A stretch of DNA of 64,000 bases from Marisa cornuarietis (taxonomy: Eukaryota; Mollusca; Gastropoda; Architaenioglossa; Ampullariidae). Every line of letters starts with the position of its first letter. Position 1 is the first letter of the stretch. The translations under genes and the position numbers were made by a program. This document shows positions 1-12,392 of the stretch, one piece after another. Under the pieces are notes generated by a model. It saw nothing but the letters and a program-made list of their open reading frames with translations. It searched no databases and had not been told where the DNA came from. The stretch spans positions 3,224,001-3,288,000 of the forward strand of contig SMMW01000622.1 of assembly GCA_004794655.1 (NCBI GenBank). Reading direction: 5' to 3'.

Positions 1-1418
1 CTAGGTTCTACATCATTACTTGAACATAGAGTTGTTTACACGTGAGTGGTTAGTAAATGAGGAAAATGACTTTAAATGATCAAACTTGTAGTAACCACTT
101 CCATAGAATAAATCCCCAGAGTGAGAAATCTTACGTCAGCCTTTCTTTAAAAGAAAAGGAAAAGAAGGAAAAATATCCCCTGAGCAAGGACCCCTTTGTA
201 CCCCCCCTCTCGTCAGGCCTGCCTTGTATTTGTTCAGCTGTTCGTGTTGCCGTAATACTGAAATACGTGCTGATCAATATCCTCCACCTTTATCAAGATA
301 ATCATGATTAATCCACTCACGTTTTGTACGTGAAAAAAATGCTGAAAACTTTATACAAAGCGAAAGAATGACGATCGTTAAGAAGCCTAACATTCACAAT
401 AAAACGACTTAGAAATCAAATGACAAATCCTATACATTCGTACAGCAAACTGGAACTTAAATGGCACTTATTTATTAAAATCAGAAGATTTAACTTTGCC
501 CTGGTCAGACGACTAAATAACTGAGCACACGAATCATGAAAAGTGTCTTTTGTTTGTAGGACATGCAGATGCCTCGCGTAGTTTCTCGCCAAATTTATCT
601 CCCGTCTTCTATTTCGGGGACCACCAGTTCGAGCCTCCGCGTGTCACACGATCTGGCTTCTGGAAAGAAGCCAGTGACAAAATAACAAATGAAGCCAGTT
701 TTTTGTTTCGGGGTCTGCAGCCAGCGAGTGGGAAAAGATTTTTCTTTACGTTGTTTTACAGCGGCGTATGTTTGTCCAATTAGGCGATGCAACCAAATTA
801 GACATAGAATATAAAATATACATTTGCTCTTTTCTCAAAAAAAGTTTTCTTGTTCCGTCAATATAACACAATTCACAAAGAATCTGTGTGTCAGCCTATG
901 TAATTGATCCTTAAGTCTTTTATCTGCGGAAAGTAGGAAAGATGGCCGCTCGTGGAAAAAAGCTGTATAGTGACATCTCCCGAACATGTGTAATACTTAA
1001 AGCAGGGAAGTATGAAAGCCTTCTTCTTCGTATGTATGTATGTAAGCGCGAAAAGTAGGCTCCGTTTGTGGACTACTGAGGCAACACAAGGTGTGGGGTT
1101 CGTAACGACGCCAATACCCCCTTTAAGAAGTCTCAAGAGGCTTGCGGGTAACGACGACTCACGGCGCACCACTTCAAAAAAAAAAACACAATAGCCATAA
1201 CTCACTCTGCTTGCCTTTCTGACGAGGGTGACAAAGAATAAATTTTATCTAAGTAAACCAACAAATATCTTCAGGCTTCGTCAAGTCAGATGTAAGCTGA
1301 TTATAAAGACGACCCAACCCTTAAAAAAAAAAAAAAAGCACTGCACCCTTTTCCTGCCTTTAACGCGGTTTTAAAATTAATGGTGGAAAATGTTTTATGC
1401 CAATTGACTTCGAAAAGC

Positions 1419-1420
<2 letters not shown>
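1..1420. other. Intergenic, no gene recognised
   Basis: Open frames here are short and overlap on both strands, as expected by chance. A small perfect hairpin (GGCTTCT/AGAAGCC) lies near 655-672. Nothing else is recognisable. Confidence 0.5.
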
Positions 1421-1498
<78 letters not shown>

Positions 1499-1511
1499 CG
1501 CGTGTGTGTGG
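1421..1511. repeat. (TG)n/(CG)n microsatellite
   Basis: About 70 bases of uninterrupted TG dinucleotides pass into a short CG run near 1490-1502 and back to TG. The three overlapping open frames across it (Cys-Val repeats) are artefacts of the repeat. Alternating purine-pyrimidine of this kind can form Z-DNA; that is general knowledge, not something shown here. Confidence 0.97.
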
Positions 1512-3129
1512 GTGGATGGACGGGTGTTCTCGGGACGAGAACTTTATGTCTGCCGACAAGCTGGCGTGGGTGGCTTTTCCGGTTGAGCTATATTTATCGC
1601 AGTATCTCCCAACAACAGGTGAAAAGTCTTTCCCAGATTTACCTGTGCTGGTGACGTCAGCAGGTGGAAGGTAAACAACTCACGCACCGTGACTAATGAT
1701 GAGCGGAAGGAAGGGTGGTTATCGCGTCAGACAAACAACTGTACAGTGCGCACTTTCACCTTAACCGATGATAGCGACAACCAAGATGATGAGCCATGTG
1801 GCCGTGGGTTTTTACAAATTCGGACACTGGTAAAAAGTGCAGACCATAATTATACACTAGCCTTCCCTTGTGCATCTAGGTAAATATGCACATATATACA
1901 TAAATAAGCAAGTGGGAATGGCATCGGCGAAATAAACTAAGATTAGATGCTTATGAAAAAGGTAATTATAGATCTTTCAGCTAAAATTACTGGCAATTGA
2001 GAAAGAAAACAAGTGTAAGTGGTAAATCTCTAAAGGTATTATCTCAGTCAACGAAACGTGTGCCAGTGTTTTGTGTCCTGAGATGAGATGATAGACAGCG
2101 TATACAATAAACTGTGTGAAAATCCTTTGGTTTATCTCTCAGTTAACCGTCTGTCTGACCACACATAGACAGCTAGGTCCACATGTCTCTATCTGCATAC
2201 TATGAGGGACAGAAAAGGGAAAGAAAGATCATCTTAAAAGTGGATGGTACGACTTCGCAAATAAGATGCAAGGTTTCATATTCGGACTACAAGTAATGTC
2301 ACTATCAGTAAAGCCACCATCAGTAATATCACCTTTGTTCGTAACAAACCAGCCACACGAGAAGAACAAGCAGCATCTGTCTTCCCCGGGATTAACCCTG
2401 TGACCCTACGCCCTGACTTTGCGGGGTACCCGAAACTGAAGTACTTCGAAAGGCACGGTTCAGCATGACAGACACGTGGTTTGAAATGAAATATTCCCGA
2501 CACCATCGGTTACTGCCACACACACCAACGGTGATTTCGTCTCCTCATGACGAAAAGCTACTCATCACCACCAGACCACCTTTACTAATTCGGCAACACG
2601 TGACAGGCTAAGACAACTTACTCAACGGAGCAGAGTAAATAAAATCAAGTTGCTTCCTTTCTCTCCTGTGTGTATGTGTGTGTGTGCGTGAACAAAATTG
2701 ACACGAACATCATCAAAGTTTGTCTTACTGTACACTAAATCTGTACAAAAAAAAACCATGCGGAGAATGACTGCAGCCTGTCATCACATATCATCACCTA
2801 GTCCTAGAGAATGTGAAGTCACTTACCTGTCCTAGTAAACCAAATTCCTCGGACCAATGAAAGCGTTGCTGCGTGTGACTGTAGCTGGAGCTCACTGGTA
2901 CTACAAACCCACAGCGCGGAGCTTTCCGTGGCTTTTATTAAAGTCCACCCCTCGCTGCCGACCACTGGTAGCCAGACGGACGCTTCCCATGTTTTTAGCA
3001 CAGCGTCGGTAAGTACATCGACACACTGCCACCACAATCACCACCGACAAGTCCGGCGTAGCAGCCTCATAATCACTCGATCTGGCTGGACTCCAGTCAC
3101 TACCGCATCCTGTCTCCGGCCACCGACAA
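1512..3129. other. Intergenic, no gene recognised
   Basis: No long frame, domain or RNA gene is visible. The stretch near 2370-2400 has a GGGTTAATCC-like string on the minus strand, but no matching A box, so it is not called as a SINE. Confidence 0.45.
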
Positions 3130-3156
3130 TTTTTTTTTTTTTTTTTTTTTTTTTTT
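3130..3156. repeat. Poly(T) tract
   Basis: A run of 27 T. It could be the poly(A) tail of a minus-strand retroposon, but no recognisable body follows on its right side. Confidence 0.9.
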
Positions 3157-3229
3157 GGTATCTCTCTTATACAATAATCGTGCTGCCGCTTACTTCGCCG
3201 TCTTCTTCAAAAGACTTGACCAGGTGCCG

Positions 3230-3870
3230 GTCCACTTCTGTGAGAGGTTGAGGTGAGCGTGCCCGCGCGCGTGCAGGATTGATATTCTTTTGTTGGGGGG
3301 GAGGATTTCTTTTTGTGCCGCCGGCACTGAAGTACGTCTGGTCGGACGGGTTAAGCGATCATCAGGGCTGTGTGAGCGTCGCGCGGCCTCCAATTGTCGC
3401 AACAGTCGGAAAGTCTGCCGCTGCGAGGGGGGGCAGGCGGCGCGTCTCGCCGCGTACCGCGCGCCACTCCACTAGTCGGCAGTCGTCGTCGGGAGGATGG
3501 GTCGGTCAGTCGCGCGTTATCCCCCCAACCCCAACCACCACCACCACCACCACCACCACCACCACCACTCTGTCTCCCCACTTCTGTGCGATCCGACAGC
3601 CGCATGCGATCCGTGTAACTTGCTAACCCTCGGCGGCTCTACAGTTCACCCTCAAGTGTGCACCCCGGCCCAGCCACCCCCACCCGTCGATTATTAGGTC
3701 CCAGAGAGGGTGTTAACGCTCGGATGAGACGTGAGAGCGACTGCTGCTGAAAACTCTGGTCGCATCCTCCTCCCGGGCTGGTGTCTGCGGCTGCTTGCTG
3801 CTGGTGCCGAGGTTGTACTGCGGACCCCGGCGAGCGCCGGCCAGTGATGCTACAGGTCTACTCACTCCTG
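3230..3870. promoter_or_regulatory. CpG-rich block, possible promoter
   Basis: GC and CpG density rise sharply against the AT-rich surroundings; many CGCG and GCGC strings occur between 3255 and 3480 and again near 3770-3845. Overlapping frames on both strands (for example 3279-3626 plus and 3351-3605 minus) are open only because stop codons are rare in GC-rich sequence and the (ACC)n tract is translatable in all frames. A promoter or untranslated first exon is possible, but no TATA, initiator or downstream coding exon could be tied to it. Confidence 0.3.
3533..3568. repeat. (ACC)n trinucleotide microsatellite
   Basis: About eleven ACC units, giving poly-His, poly-Pro or poly-Gly frames depending on strand and phase. 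No flanking coding sequence supports a real homopolymer protein. Confidence 0.95.
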
Positions 3871-6846
3871 TCATTTGATTTGCACCCCGTCACACAGGAT
3901 CTTGTGTGATGCCTGCTTAGCCAATACTTGTATAGCGCCCCCAGTAATAGAAGGAAAAAGGTTGTGTATGTGCGTGTGTGTGTGTATATATATATATATA
4001 TATGATATATCTCAAATAATATCAGTTAAAAGCTGCAGCATACAAGGCTTACTACTTCTTTCTCTGTCAACTCTCCCGCTTCGTGTCATTCTTCGCGTTT
4101 CCTCTCATTGCATTTCGCTTTCATCAGGTAAATTAGTAAACTTCAGGCATTTGACATTACCATGTCTTTTCAGATTTACTTTCGTCGCTTTTTTCTCACA
4201 GGTTTGAATTTCTGGTTAAAATTTTCTTGCAACAGAACAGAATTAAGCCAGTACACACCATTCGTTACTCCTAGACTCTCACACTTGAATTTCAACACAT
4301 CGATCTATATACATCAATCTCGATTCATCAATTTCAATCATCATCATCATCGTCGTCGTCGTCCTTCAGCATCGTCGCCGTCATCACCATCATCTCGTCA
4401 TCGTCATTCACTAGTTGTCTGACTTGCTAGTCAGCCATCATTTTCGTGGTAGGAACGCTAATCTTATTGTTGTAAAGGGCTAGCAGCGTGAATAATTGTT
4501 TAGTTGTTTGTTCGTTCGTCCATGTTTTACTGTTTTTTTCCTTCTTTTGTATTTCACACCAAGGCACGGAAGCGCATGAAGAAACATGCCGTAGGTCAGA
4601 GCCCTGACGATGTTGTCAGTCCAGCGGCTGGTGACCACGTGTTGTCACCCAGTGTAACCGCCGTGTGTGGCGAGGCCAAGAGATAATTAAAGGGGGGTAG
4701 TCACTCATGTCAGCTGAACGACTGCGGTTAGCTTTGAGTTGTCAAACCACATCACATGCAACACCACGTCGCACACGAACATACGTCGTGCGCAATGCAA
4801 CGTCACGTGCAAAACCCGTATCACACACAGTGCGACGTCTCACGCACTACATTGTCTGTACTTTCACACACTCCCACTCTACTTTTATTAACAGCGTCAC
4901 AAGAGTAGACAATTTAGTTAAACGAGATGTGCCCCAACTGAAATCTTGTCTCGAGGTACACTTCTTTCGGGATGTAACACCTGCTCCGAGGGGCGGGTAG
5001 TCGAGCTTCTTTCTCCTCCCCCCTTTTCCTCCACGTTCATCACCCGCCACAGTGCGAAATCACTAGCAACTGGAGGCATTTTCCTTGTAGCCGACTGCGT
5101 CCTTGTCCTCCCTCGTTAACGCCTCCGCATGATGCAAGACTGCCTGCCGGTCATGGTACTGGAAGTCTTCCCACGGATGCAGGGAACCGTTGTCTACAGC
5201 TGACGTCCCGGCAGACAGAAGGAATGTGTCGGAGACGGGCCAGGTACCCTGAACTGCTACAACACTTGAGACGATGGCTTCCTGAGAATTATCCCACACT
5301 CTCCCCCCCCCCTCCACACACACACACGTATTCACGCACGCACACAGGCCGAGATGTTGTTTATGTGTACTTGCTTCTTTTTTTGTTCTGCGATGTTTTC
5401 AGCTTTTTTTTTTCTTTTGGAAGTACGTGTATTCTTTCTGCTTGCCTTGTCCATGCAAAAGTTTCGTGACATTTCTCCTATTCACAGAATGTCGCACATT
5501 GTGGAAGATTTCCGAGTTTCTTGGAGCAGAAGAGTTGACTGTCTGCCCGTCTCATTGTCAGGGCCGGCAATCAAAGTGTAAAACTCGACACGTGACTTGT
5601 CCCGCGCTTGGTGTGCGGCGCCGCACTGAGTGCGACTGTGAGGAGAGAGAGAAAGTGTTGGTGGGCAGAGGAGGGAACTCAAGAGGTTGTTGGGGTGGCG
5701 GACTGAGGGAGGGGGAGTGGTTAGTGTGTCTCGAATGCGTGTCACCGCTGGACGTTTTGCTTGTCACCTGTGGAATACCAAGCCAAAGAAACAAACAAAC
5801 AAAAAACAAAACAAAACAAAAAAAACCATCTGAACCCATAATTTTGCTTGGACAAAGAGAAACTGCAATTCTTTAAATCTCTCTGTCTTCTTTCATCGCT
5901 AGATGCTAAGCGCACAGCGCTGTTTCCACGACATGCGTGACCCAACCTAACCTTATATTTCACCAATTAATGAATAGTCAATCTAAGAATAGACATAATT
6001 TTAAGCGTTTTCATTCACTTAGTACTGTCCATGTCAAAGTTGTTTGCATAGTCGTTTGATATTTTAGTAGCGTGTACTTTTTTCATCATATTAATGTCTC
6101 TTTTCCATGTTCGCCATCTTGTATCACTCGTTACTCTGCCGAATGTCATGTGCATGTAATAATGTTATTGTTTGATATATCCTTGCACTGTTTGACTTAC
6201 TGCTTATTGCTAAAATGCCGCCGCCACCACCAACACCACCCAGCCCCACCCCGCCCCGCTGGGCCTATAGCCACCAAATAAAAGAAATGAAAGAATTACC
6301 GGTCTCTTAGAACAACAAAGCTTGTGGACATCGCTTACCCTCTTTTTTTGCGACCCGCTTGAAGTTAACCTCATTCTCGGGACATGATACATACGATGGT
6401 AATTACCAAGCATGAAAATGGGTCATGTCCTCTTTTACTTCAGTGTCCTGTTTGACCTATTCAGTGACCTAAACACCTATTACATGTATAGTGTATAGTC
6501 GTAGTTTATAGTGTATCGTTTCAAGTTATAGTGTGCGTTTTAGGGTGTACTGGGTGGATGGCTAGTGGAGAAACCTTTGGTACCCCGGCAGCTGCTTTCT
6601 GTGTATAGGATGGCCGGATAGACTGGTCCACACCCGACACCCACCTTTGTCTGCTTGCTCCGCGCGCCACACGCTGGCACTGTGTCTCACCTGACGGACT
6701 AAACGCCGTGACGGGAATGATGCATTTCTTGGCGGAAGTCTTCTCTGGGGAACTCAACGGTCTGATGTGTCAAAAGATGAACCCATGGTCCATGAGGTCC
6801 ACGAATGACGGCGAGCCACATCTTAACTGTGGATCTCGGCATCAGC
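3871..6846. other. Intergenic with low-complexity tracts
   Basis: It contains a short (TG)n(TA)n run near 3975-4005, a (CAT/CGT)n-like stretch near 4338-4410, a (CA)n run near 5317-5328 and an A-rich tract near 5796-5826. Frames up to 149 codons (5427-5876 plus) overlap others on both strands and show no domain. No gene is supported. Confidence 0.45.
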
Positions 6847-6870
6847 GCTTTAACGCTTTAACGCTTTAAC
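6847..6870. repeat. 8-bp tandem repeat, three copies
   Basis: Three exact copies of CGCTTTAA stand directly in front of the LINE RNase H remnant. Confidence 0.9.
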
Positions 6871-7180
6871 GTAGCTCCACGTCTACACAGACGGATCCTG
6901 CGATGCTGCCACCCATGATGGGGGTGGGGGAGTGGGATCTTCATACCCCACTCAGATTGACGCAGCACTTCAAGACCGTTACTAGGTGGGTCACCGGCGT
7001 CCAACTGGCGCGCTGTGCTCAATGCTCTACGTGACGTGAAACTGCCAGACTTCCCCTCTCATGTTGTCTTCCTGACTGACTGCAGACCCGTCACCCAGAG
7101 CCTGCAGTCACCCAAAGCATTTAGCAACTTAGTAAGCAGCTGGAACGAGACACAAAGCAACTGATGGACAAGGGCCACTC
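6871..7180 (+). mobile_element. Decayed LINE fragment, RNase H domain
   Basis: In the frame starting at 6876 the translation reads LHVYTDGSCDAATHDGGGGV, the first catalytic strand of a retrotransposon RNase H, with the first acidic residue in YTDGS (codon 6891-6893). After a frameshift, the frame at 7069-7092 reads FLTDCR and then a QSLQSP-like stretch, the third RNase H motif. Established knowledge: RNase H domains of this form lie at the C-terminus of I-clade type non-LTR retrotransposon ORF2, where they help remove template RNA. The stop codons and frameshift show that the copy is dead. No reverse transcriptase is recognisable upstream, so the copy is 5' truncated or too diverged to see. 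Confidence 0.75.
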
Positions 7181-8582
7181 CAAAAGAAAGTCGGACTCTA
7201 GAACGCAAAAAGTGTGCGTTTCGCTTCTCTGCATTTCTGGGTGTGTGACCAAAAACGGGATGAAATCCAAAGAGAACAAAACGCAGGAATATTCACATAT
7301 TCACCCACTGGTGTGCATGCACGTAAAACGTCGTTTCGTCAGCCGGGGTCAGGGAGGGAAAGAACCCTTTGCACGAAAGGTCGCTTTGTTGAAGGTAATA
7401 AAGACTGGGATCTGTTATAAAATCTTACTGCTCCTGACAATTCCACTTCGAGAATACTTGTGTTACTCTTGGGGTAGAAAAATGAGACCATTTTTTGCGG
7501 GAAGACAAAGGCTTTTCTCGCACATCGAGCTTGTCGGCCATTTGCAAAATACTTAAATGGGAGCCTGTCTTCCCTTCATGTCTTTGCCTTCGGAATTTTG
7601 TCTTCTTGTCTTCGCCGTGCAAACTCCTGTGTCCCGTGCAGGTATCTACCCCAGGTATGTAACCACGACGAAGACAGTTTACTCGACCAGCTGCATCGTA
7701 AACCCGAATTTTTGTGTCGCATTCATCGGGTGGCCCAAATGTTCGACTTCCAAAATAAAAAAAAAAGAAATAAAAAGAAAAAAACAAATACCAGAAGAAC
7801 GAATAAACCCTCATCTCAGTTTGCAGGCGATGGCGGGTAGACCCTAACAGGAAGTCTCGCTTGAAAACGGAGACTAGCCTGACGTACTTTCGGAAGGAAG
7901 GGGGGGGGGTAATGTTGACAATCAACCTGCCCAGGATGTCGGGCCTGTCAGGGAAAATAGTGGGCTGTACTTTTTAGCAACTACGTGACCTCCAAACAGT
8001 AATAGTAGTACTCCATATACATATACACGAGACTGCCTTGCCATGCAGGCTCCTGGGTGGACGTGGACCTTCAGACCTCAGAGCCGGTCACCGTGGGGTG
8101 GAGACATACCCGCAGGGAGAAGGAAACCTGGCGCGTGCCAACCCACAATCTCCCTTTAACAAGCGCCTTACTGACCGGATGTGTGGCTCGATGAATGTTA
8201 GGGTTGGACTCTGTCTGCCAACTTACTGGCGAAAATCGTCGAGTTTTGACTGGGACCTGTTCCTGAGAAATCTTTCTGAGTGCAAGAGATCACAGCATGT
8301 GAGAGCGGGTCGGGGTAGAGTGGGGTCTGCAGAGAATGTTTCCAGGTATATCCACCCTCACTTAAAACACGATGTGTTAGCGTAGACAACAAACTTAAGT
8401 AATTATTCACGATGACAGGTATCGCCTACATGTAGGGAGCCAGGTGGCAATCGGCGATGCATGCGAGAAGCTTTGGTAGTAGAAAAATGGGGCCTTTTTT
8501 TTAAGGCAGAAGCTGATGTGTTTATGAAAGGTTACCCTGTGGGCTGGCTTGCTCTGAATCCGGCCGGTACCACTTAAGGGAG

Positions 8583-8583
<1 letters not shown>
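7181..8583. other. Intergenic; no convincing gene
   Basis: The longest frame is 166 codons on the minus strand (7425-7925). It crosses an A/T homopolymer block that encodes a Phe/Tyr-rich stretch, has no recognisable domain and overlaps frames on the other strand, so it is not called as a gene. Confidence 0.4.
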
Positions 8584-8632
<49 letters not shown>

Positions 8633-8664
8633 GATGATTGATGATGATGATGATGATTGATGAT

Positions 8665-8729
<65 letters not shown>
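8584..8729. repeat. (GAT)n microsatellite with TGATT interruptions
   Basis: About 145 bases of GAT/ATG trinucleotides are interrupted four times by an extra T that gives TGATTGATGA. The regular interruptions suggest that part of the array was itself duplicated. Confidence 0.97.
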
Positions 8730-9556
8730 CACTACACTGTTTGCATGCCTTGTGCTTGTTAACGATTATTGCTTCGTAAGCCCAGTGATGTTAAAAGCAC
8801 AATACGAGCGTTGGCTGATAGAGCGGCTGGCACATGTCTTTAACATCAATTATCCTTTCTAATGTAGATGATAACAGGTGGGTGTGTGTGTGTTTAAAAA
8901 AAAATCCTCGAAATTAAATCTGCTGATGATTCCCCATTCTTTGATCTTGGTGTCCACGTTGTATCAGCAGAGTCTTACACTATCTCCAGCCTCGTGGCGA
9001 TGGACGGAACACAAGATCGGTGTTGTCGGACAAATAAACAGTTAAGGTGAGGATACAGAAGTTCGTCCCGCTACAGGTCGCGATAAAAGCGACCTCGCTT
9101 CACGGAACTATTTACTTCAGTGCTTAATTCAATTTTGGAGACTGTAAACATAGATATAACACTTTACATACACATGGCTAACAAGGGCATTGTATTTACA
9201 TTATACTTTTCAATGGGGTTACAGTTTATTTAGTCGTTCGGTGAGTTATTTTAAATGTTGTTTAAGTTTCTTTGCTCATTGTTTATGCTTATTTGTAATC
9301 AGCTGAAATTTTTCTAACTATATTTTCTTTGTTGACATGTAATCGGGTTTTAAAGTTGTTTAATGTTGGTCGTCTTATTTTAGCTTCTTCGGCCTCCCCA
9401 AGATGCGCGATTATTCATTTCTTTACAAGATTTATAAGGCTGCACTTCTTCAAATAAAGGGACCGAGAAGAGTGAAATACTAAATTCTCGAATCTTGAGT
9501 TACTAAAACCATGTTTTCGAGATCAAAGTTTGCAAACACCACAGTGCAATAACACT
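8730..9556. other. AT-rich intergenic DNA
   Basis: No gene, RNA or repeat family could be recognised. Confidence 0.4.
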
Positions 9557-9704
9557 GACATCAGGTACATGGAAACATTTACACTGCCATGGTTACAGCC
9601 AGTGAGAGAGCGGTGACCATATTTTAATTAGACATCAGGTACATGGAAACATTTACACTGCCCTGTTTACAGTCAGTGAGAGAGCGGTGACCATATTTTA
9701 ATTA
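9557..9704. repeat. 74-bp tandem duplication
   Basis: Two adjacent 74-bp units (9557-9630 and 9631-9704) begin GACATCAGGTACATGG and end TTTTAATTA. They differ at only a few positions (for example CCATGG against CCCTGT). The low divergence indicates a recent duplication. A third unit starts with GACAT at 9705 and then stops matching. Confidence 0.95.
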
Positions 9705-10845
9705 GACATTCGTCACTACCCCGTGTAAACATTCTTTTGGGCATCTGATATCAGTATCATGATAGAGGGCTTACTTACTGGTATGTGAATAATAAACTCA
9801 ACTAATTTTGCACTGTTTAAAACTGTTAAATTTCATCTAAAGTTTAACTTAAAAATTTTTCAGGTAAAAAGTAAATGGTGTGAGTACGCTGACAACTGAA
9901 GTTAAACAAGTAGTCATTTATAAACTTAAATTACATGTTATAGTGTGAAATGTTCATGTGAAACTATTATTTTAAGAAAAACATTTTAAAATTTACAAGA
10001 AAACAGCTATAATCTTCGCACAAGATGTAATATCTGACGACTTATTTCACATTGATCCTTAACTGAAATTTAAATTACATTTTATGCTCTGCTACAACTC
10101 ATGCAAAACTGATATATTCTCACATAAAACATTTTAAAAGTCACCCAAAAACTTGCTACTGCCTAAGGAAACCTCGTTCCCTTGACAAATTATTTACACG
10201 TAGATGCCTGTGTTGTTGACATCTGTTTATTCGATGGTCTTGGCAAGAGTTCCACAGGAAGCATACATCTCTGAAGATATGATCCGCCAAAACTTAGCGA
10301 TCACGAAAATAATGGTGGCTCCTGCCGTGGCACGTGCCTGATCACCTGGTTATTTATTTACGTTTCAAATTCATTTCAGTCAGAGTAAAAAAAAACCATT
10401 TCCCTTTAGGAGGCAATTGTGTGTTTGGTCAGCTGCTCTTAAAGGCAAAGTCAAAAAGGAAAACAGGAAACTCACCTCAACTTTCGTAACCTCGGTAAAA
10501 AAAAAAAAAAGTATTGGTCGCCATTGAGAAATTTCAGGTGTAAAGGCGAGTGGCTAGTGAAGGGACCGAGGCTGATCACTCAGACTGTGGGCATAAGTAT
10601 CTTGGACTGAGCACAACCCAGTAAAAAACTGTTTTGCATACGGGGTTGACTTTGAGAAAGAATGAAGCCGACAGGCGGTGTTGTAATAGTCACAAAGTTA
10701 CATCTAACTCTATGGTAGTAGGCAGGGGGCGCTGCTGTCCTATGTAATGAAAGACAACAATGACCGTGGAGGATCTTGTCGCTGGGTGAAACTGCAGCGG
10801 CCACAGCAGTCACCAGATCACGAGCTCGGAAGAGAAACATTCAGG

Positions 10846-10851
<6 letters not shown>
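9705..10851. other. AT-rich intergenic DNA
   Basis: No gene recognised. It contains A-rich tracts near 10387 and 10497-10510. Confidence 0.4.
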
Positions 10852-10896
<45 letters not shown>

Positions 10897-10897
10897 A
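10852..10897. repeat. (GAAA)n microsatellite
   Basis: About eleven AAAG tetranucleotide units. The plus-strand frame through it encodes Lys/Glu/Arg repeats and is not a gene. Confidence 0.95.
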
Positions 10898-12318
10898 AAG
10901 AAAAGTGGGAAGGAACCTAAAATGTCCTTATTCCATCTATAAATCCTTCCTTCGAAGCCTATTTAATGACCCGAATGAACGCGAAGACTAAATATATCTC
11001 AATTAAGATGCAGTTTAAATTTTTATCCACATCCCCTGCCTCCTCGGGCACCATGTTGGACCGGCAAACGAGGTGAGGAGCGGGAGGGAGGAATGACTGC
11101 TGTTGGTCGAACACATGGAAGGCGGCTGCCCAGATTCCAGACAAACCAGACCAAACTTTTGTCTCTAAAGGCTAAGACTGCCAAAATTCCACACAAACAG
11201 AATGAAGGTTCAGTCTCTAAGGCCATTTGTTTCCAGTCTGCATACACCATTTTTTTTGCACACCAGCACCAGGTCTGTCTGCGGACCCTGCAGGCAGACC
11301 TGAAATAAAATATGCGCTTGACGGCTCTGATGCCCGAAGGGGACAGGGAAGCCCCCAATTAGAAGGCGATGTGGCCACCTCGTAAGCGACTCCAGCACGT
11401 GGTGCAGGTTTTAAAGGGAAACAGCTCCGTTTATCAACGTTCCCCGCATGTCTTCCGGTGCTGCTGGCTAACCAATTTGATTTACAAAGTGTCCGCGGAG
11501 AATGCATGGCGCGCTGGCTACCTGTAAAACAAGTGGGGGATGGGCACGTGAAGCATTCTACACGTGATTTATTCACCTGGTTAAACAGAACACCTGGAGA
11601 TGCGTGAGCATTCTACTCCACTTATGCATGCGTGTCGTATCTTGATAAATACGTATAAATACATACATTCCTAAATACGTATAGAAAGGTCACCACACAT
11701 GGCGGTTGGGGCTTCTACTTCCTGTCCTCGTTGGCTTGATTGTCAACAAGAGGCGCTTTGAATTTCTCGTTGTGTTCAAAATGAAGAAGTAATTTCGATG
11801 GACACAAACTAGAGGGAAATAAAGCACATCTTACTGAACGCTAGGTTTCCTGTTAGTACATCGTGCATAACGGATCGTCGTGACGTCAGAAGGGCTAATG
11901 TAGACGCGTCGTCGATGAAGCTTTACCATGAACACTATTCACGCACTATCACTTAACATACGCGATGGCACATAAAGTGCGCTCGCATTCGCCAAACGTC
12001 ACAAAGGTCAAAGGTTATCTTTGTTGACTAAAAAAATAATATCAATGTAGGATGCTGTGCTAAACAGTTGGCTGATTCTGATAGGCTTTGCACATGCGTG
12101 ACTGTCACGCTTGGGTGTGCAGGAAAACACACGACAGGAAGCGCTTTGAATTTCTTGTGCTCATTATGAAGGAGTAATTTTGATGGTGTGATATTAAAAT
12201 ATATCTTACTAGACGATAGATGTCCTGTAAATACCTCATGCGTCCTCTCTCTTTCTCTCTCGCATTAACTTTATATAAGTATGAATATATAAATGTTCTT
12301 TATTGTTATTATTATTAT
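10898..12318. other. Intergenic, no gene recognised
   Basis: Frames between 11023 and 11576 overlap on both strands and carry no motif. Two imperfectly similar stretches, near 11745-11830 and 12130-12200 (each around GGAAGCGCTTTGAATTTCTTG-like text followed by an ATGAAG.AGTAATTT motif), suggest an old dispersed duplication. Confidence 0.35.
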
Positions 12319-12392
12319 AAACACACACACACACACACACATGCACGCAGACACGCACACACACACACACATGCACGCAGACACGCACGCTT
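12319..12392. repeat. (CA)n with duplicated 30-bp unit
   Basis: Two copies of a unit made of a CA run followed by ATGCACGCAGACACGC lie in tandem, so the microsatellite has a higher-order structure. Confidence 0.9.

Noticed and set aside
1380..1674. Cys-Val repeat proteins
   Set aside because: They are translations of the TG microsatellite in three frames.
3279..3626. Overlapping ORFs in the CpG-rich block
   Set aside because: All frames on both strands are open because of GC-rich composition and the ACC array.
5427..5876. 149-codon plus-strand ORF
   Set aside because: It ends in an A-rich tract encoding Lys/Asn/Gln, overlaps frames on both strands and has no motif.
7425..7925. 166-codon minus-strand ORF
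   Set aside because: It runs through an A/T homopolymer block, has no domain, and overlaps plus-strand frames of similar quality.
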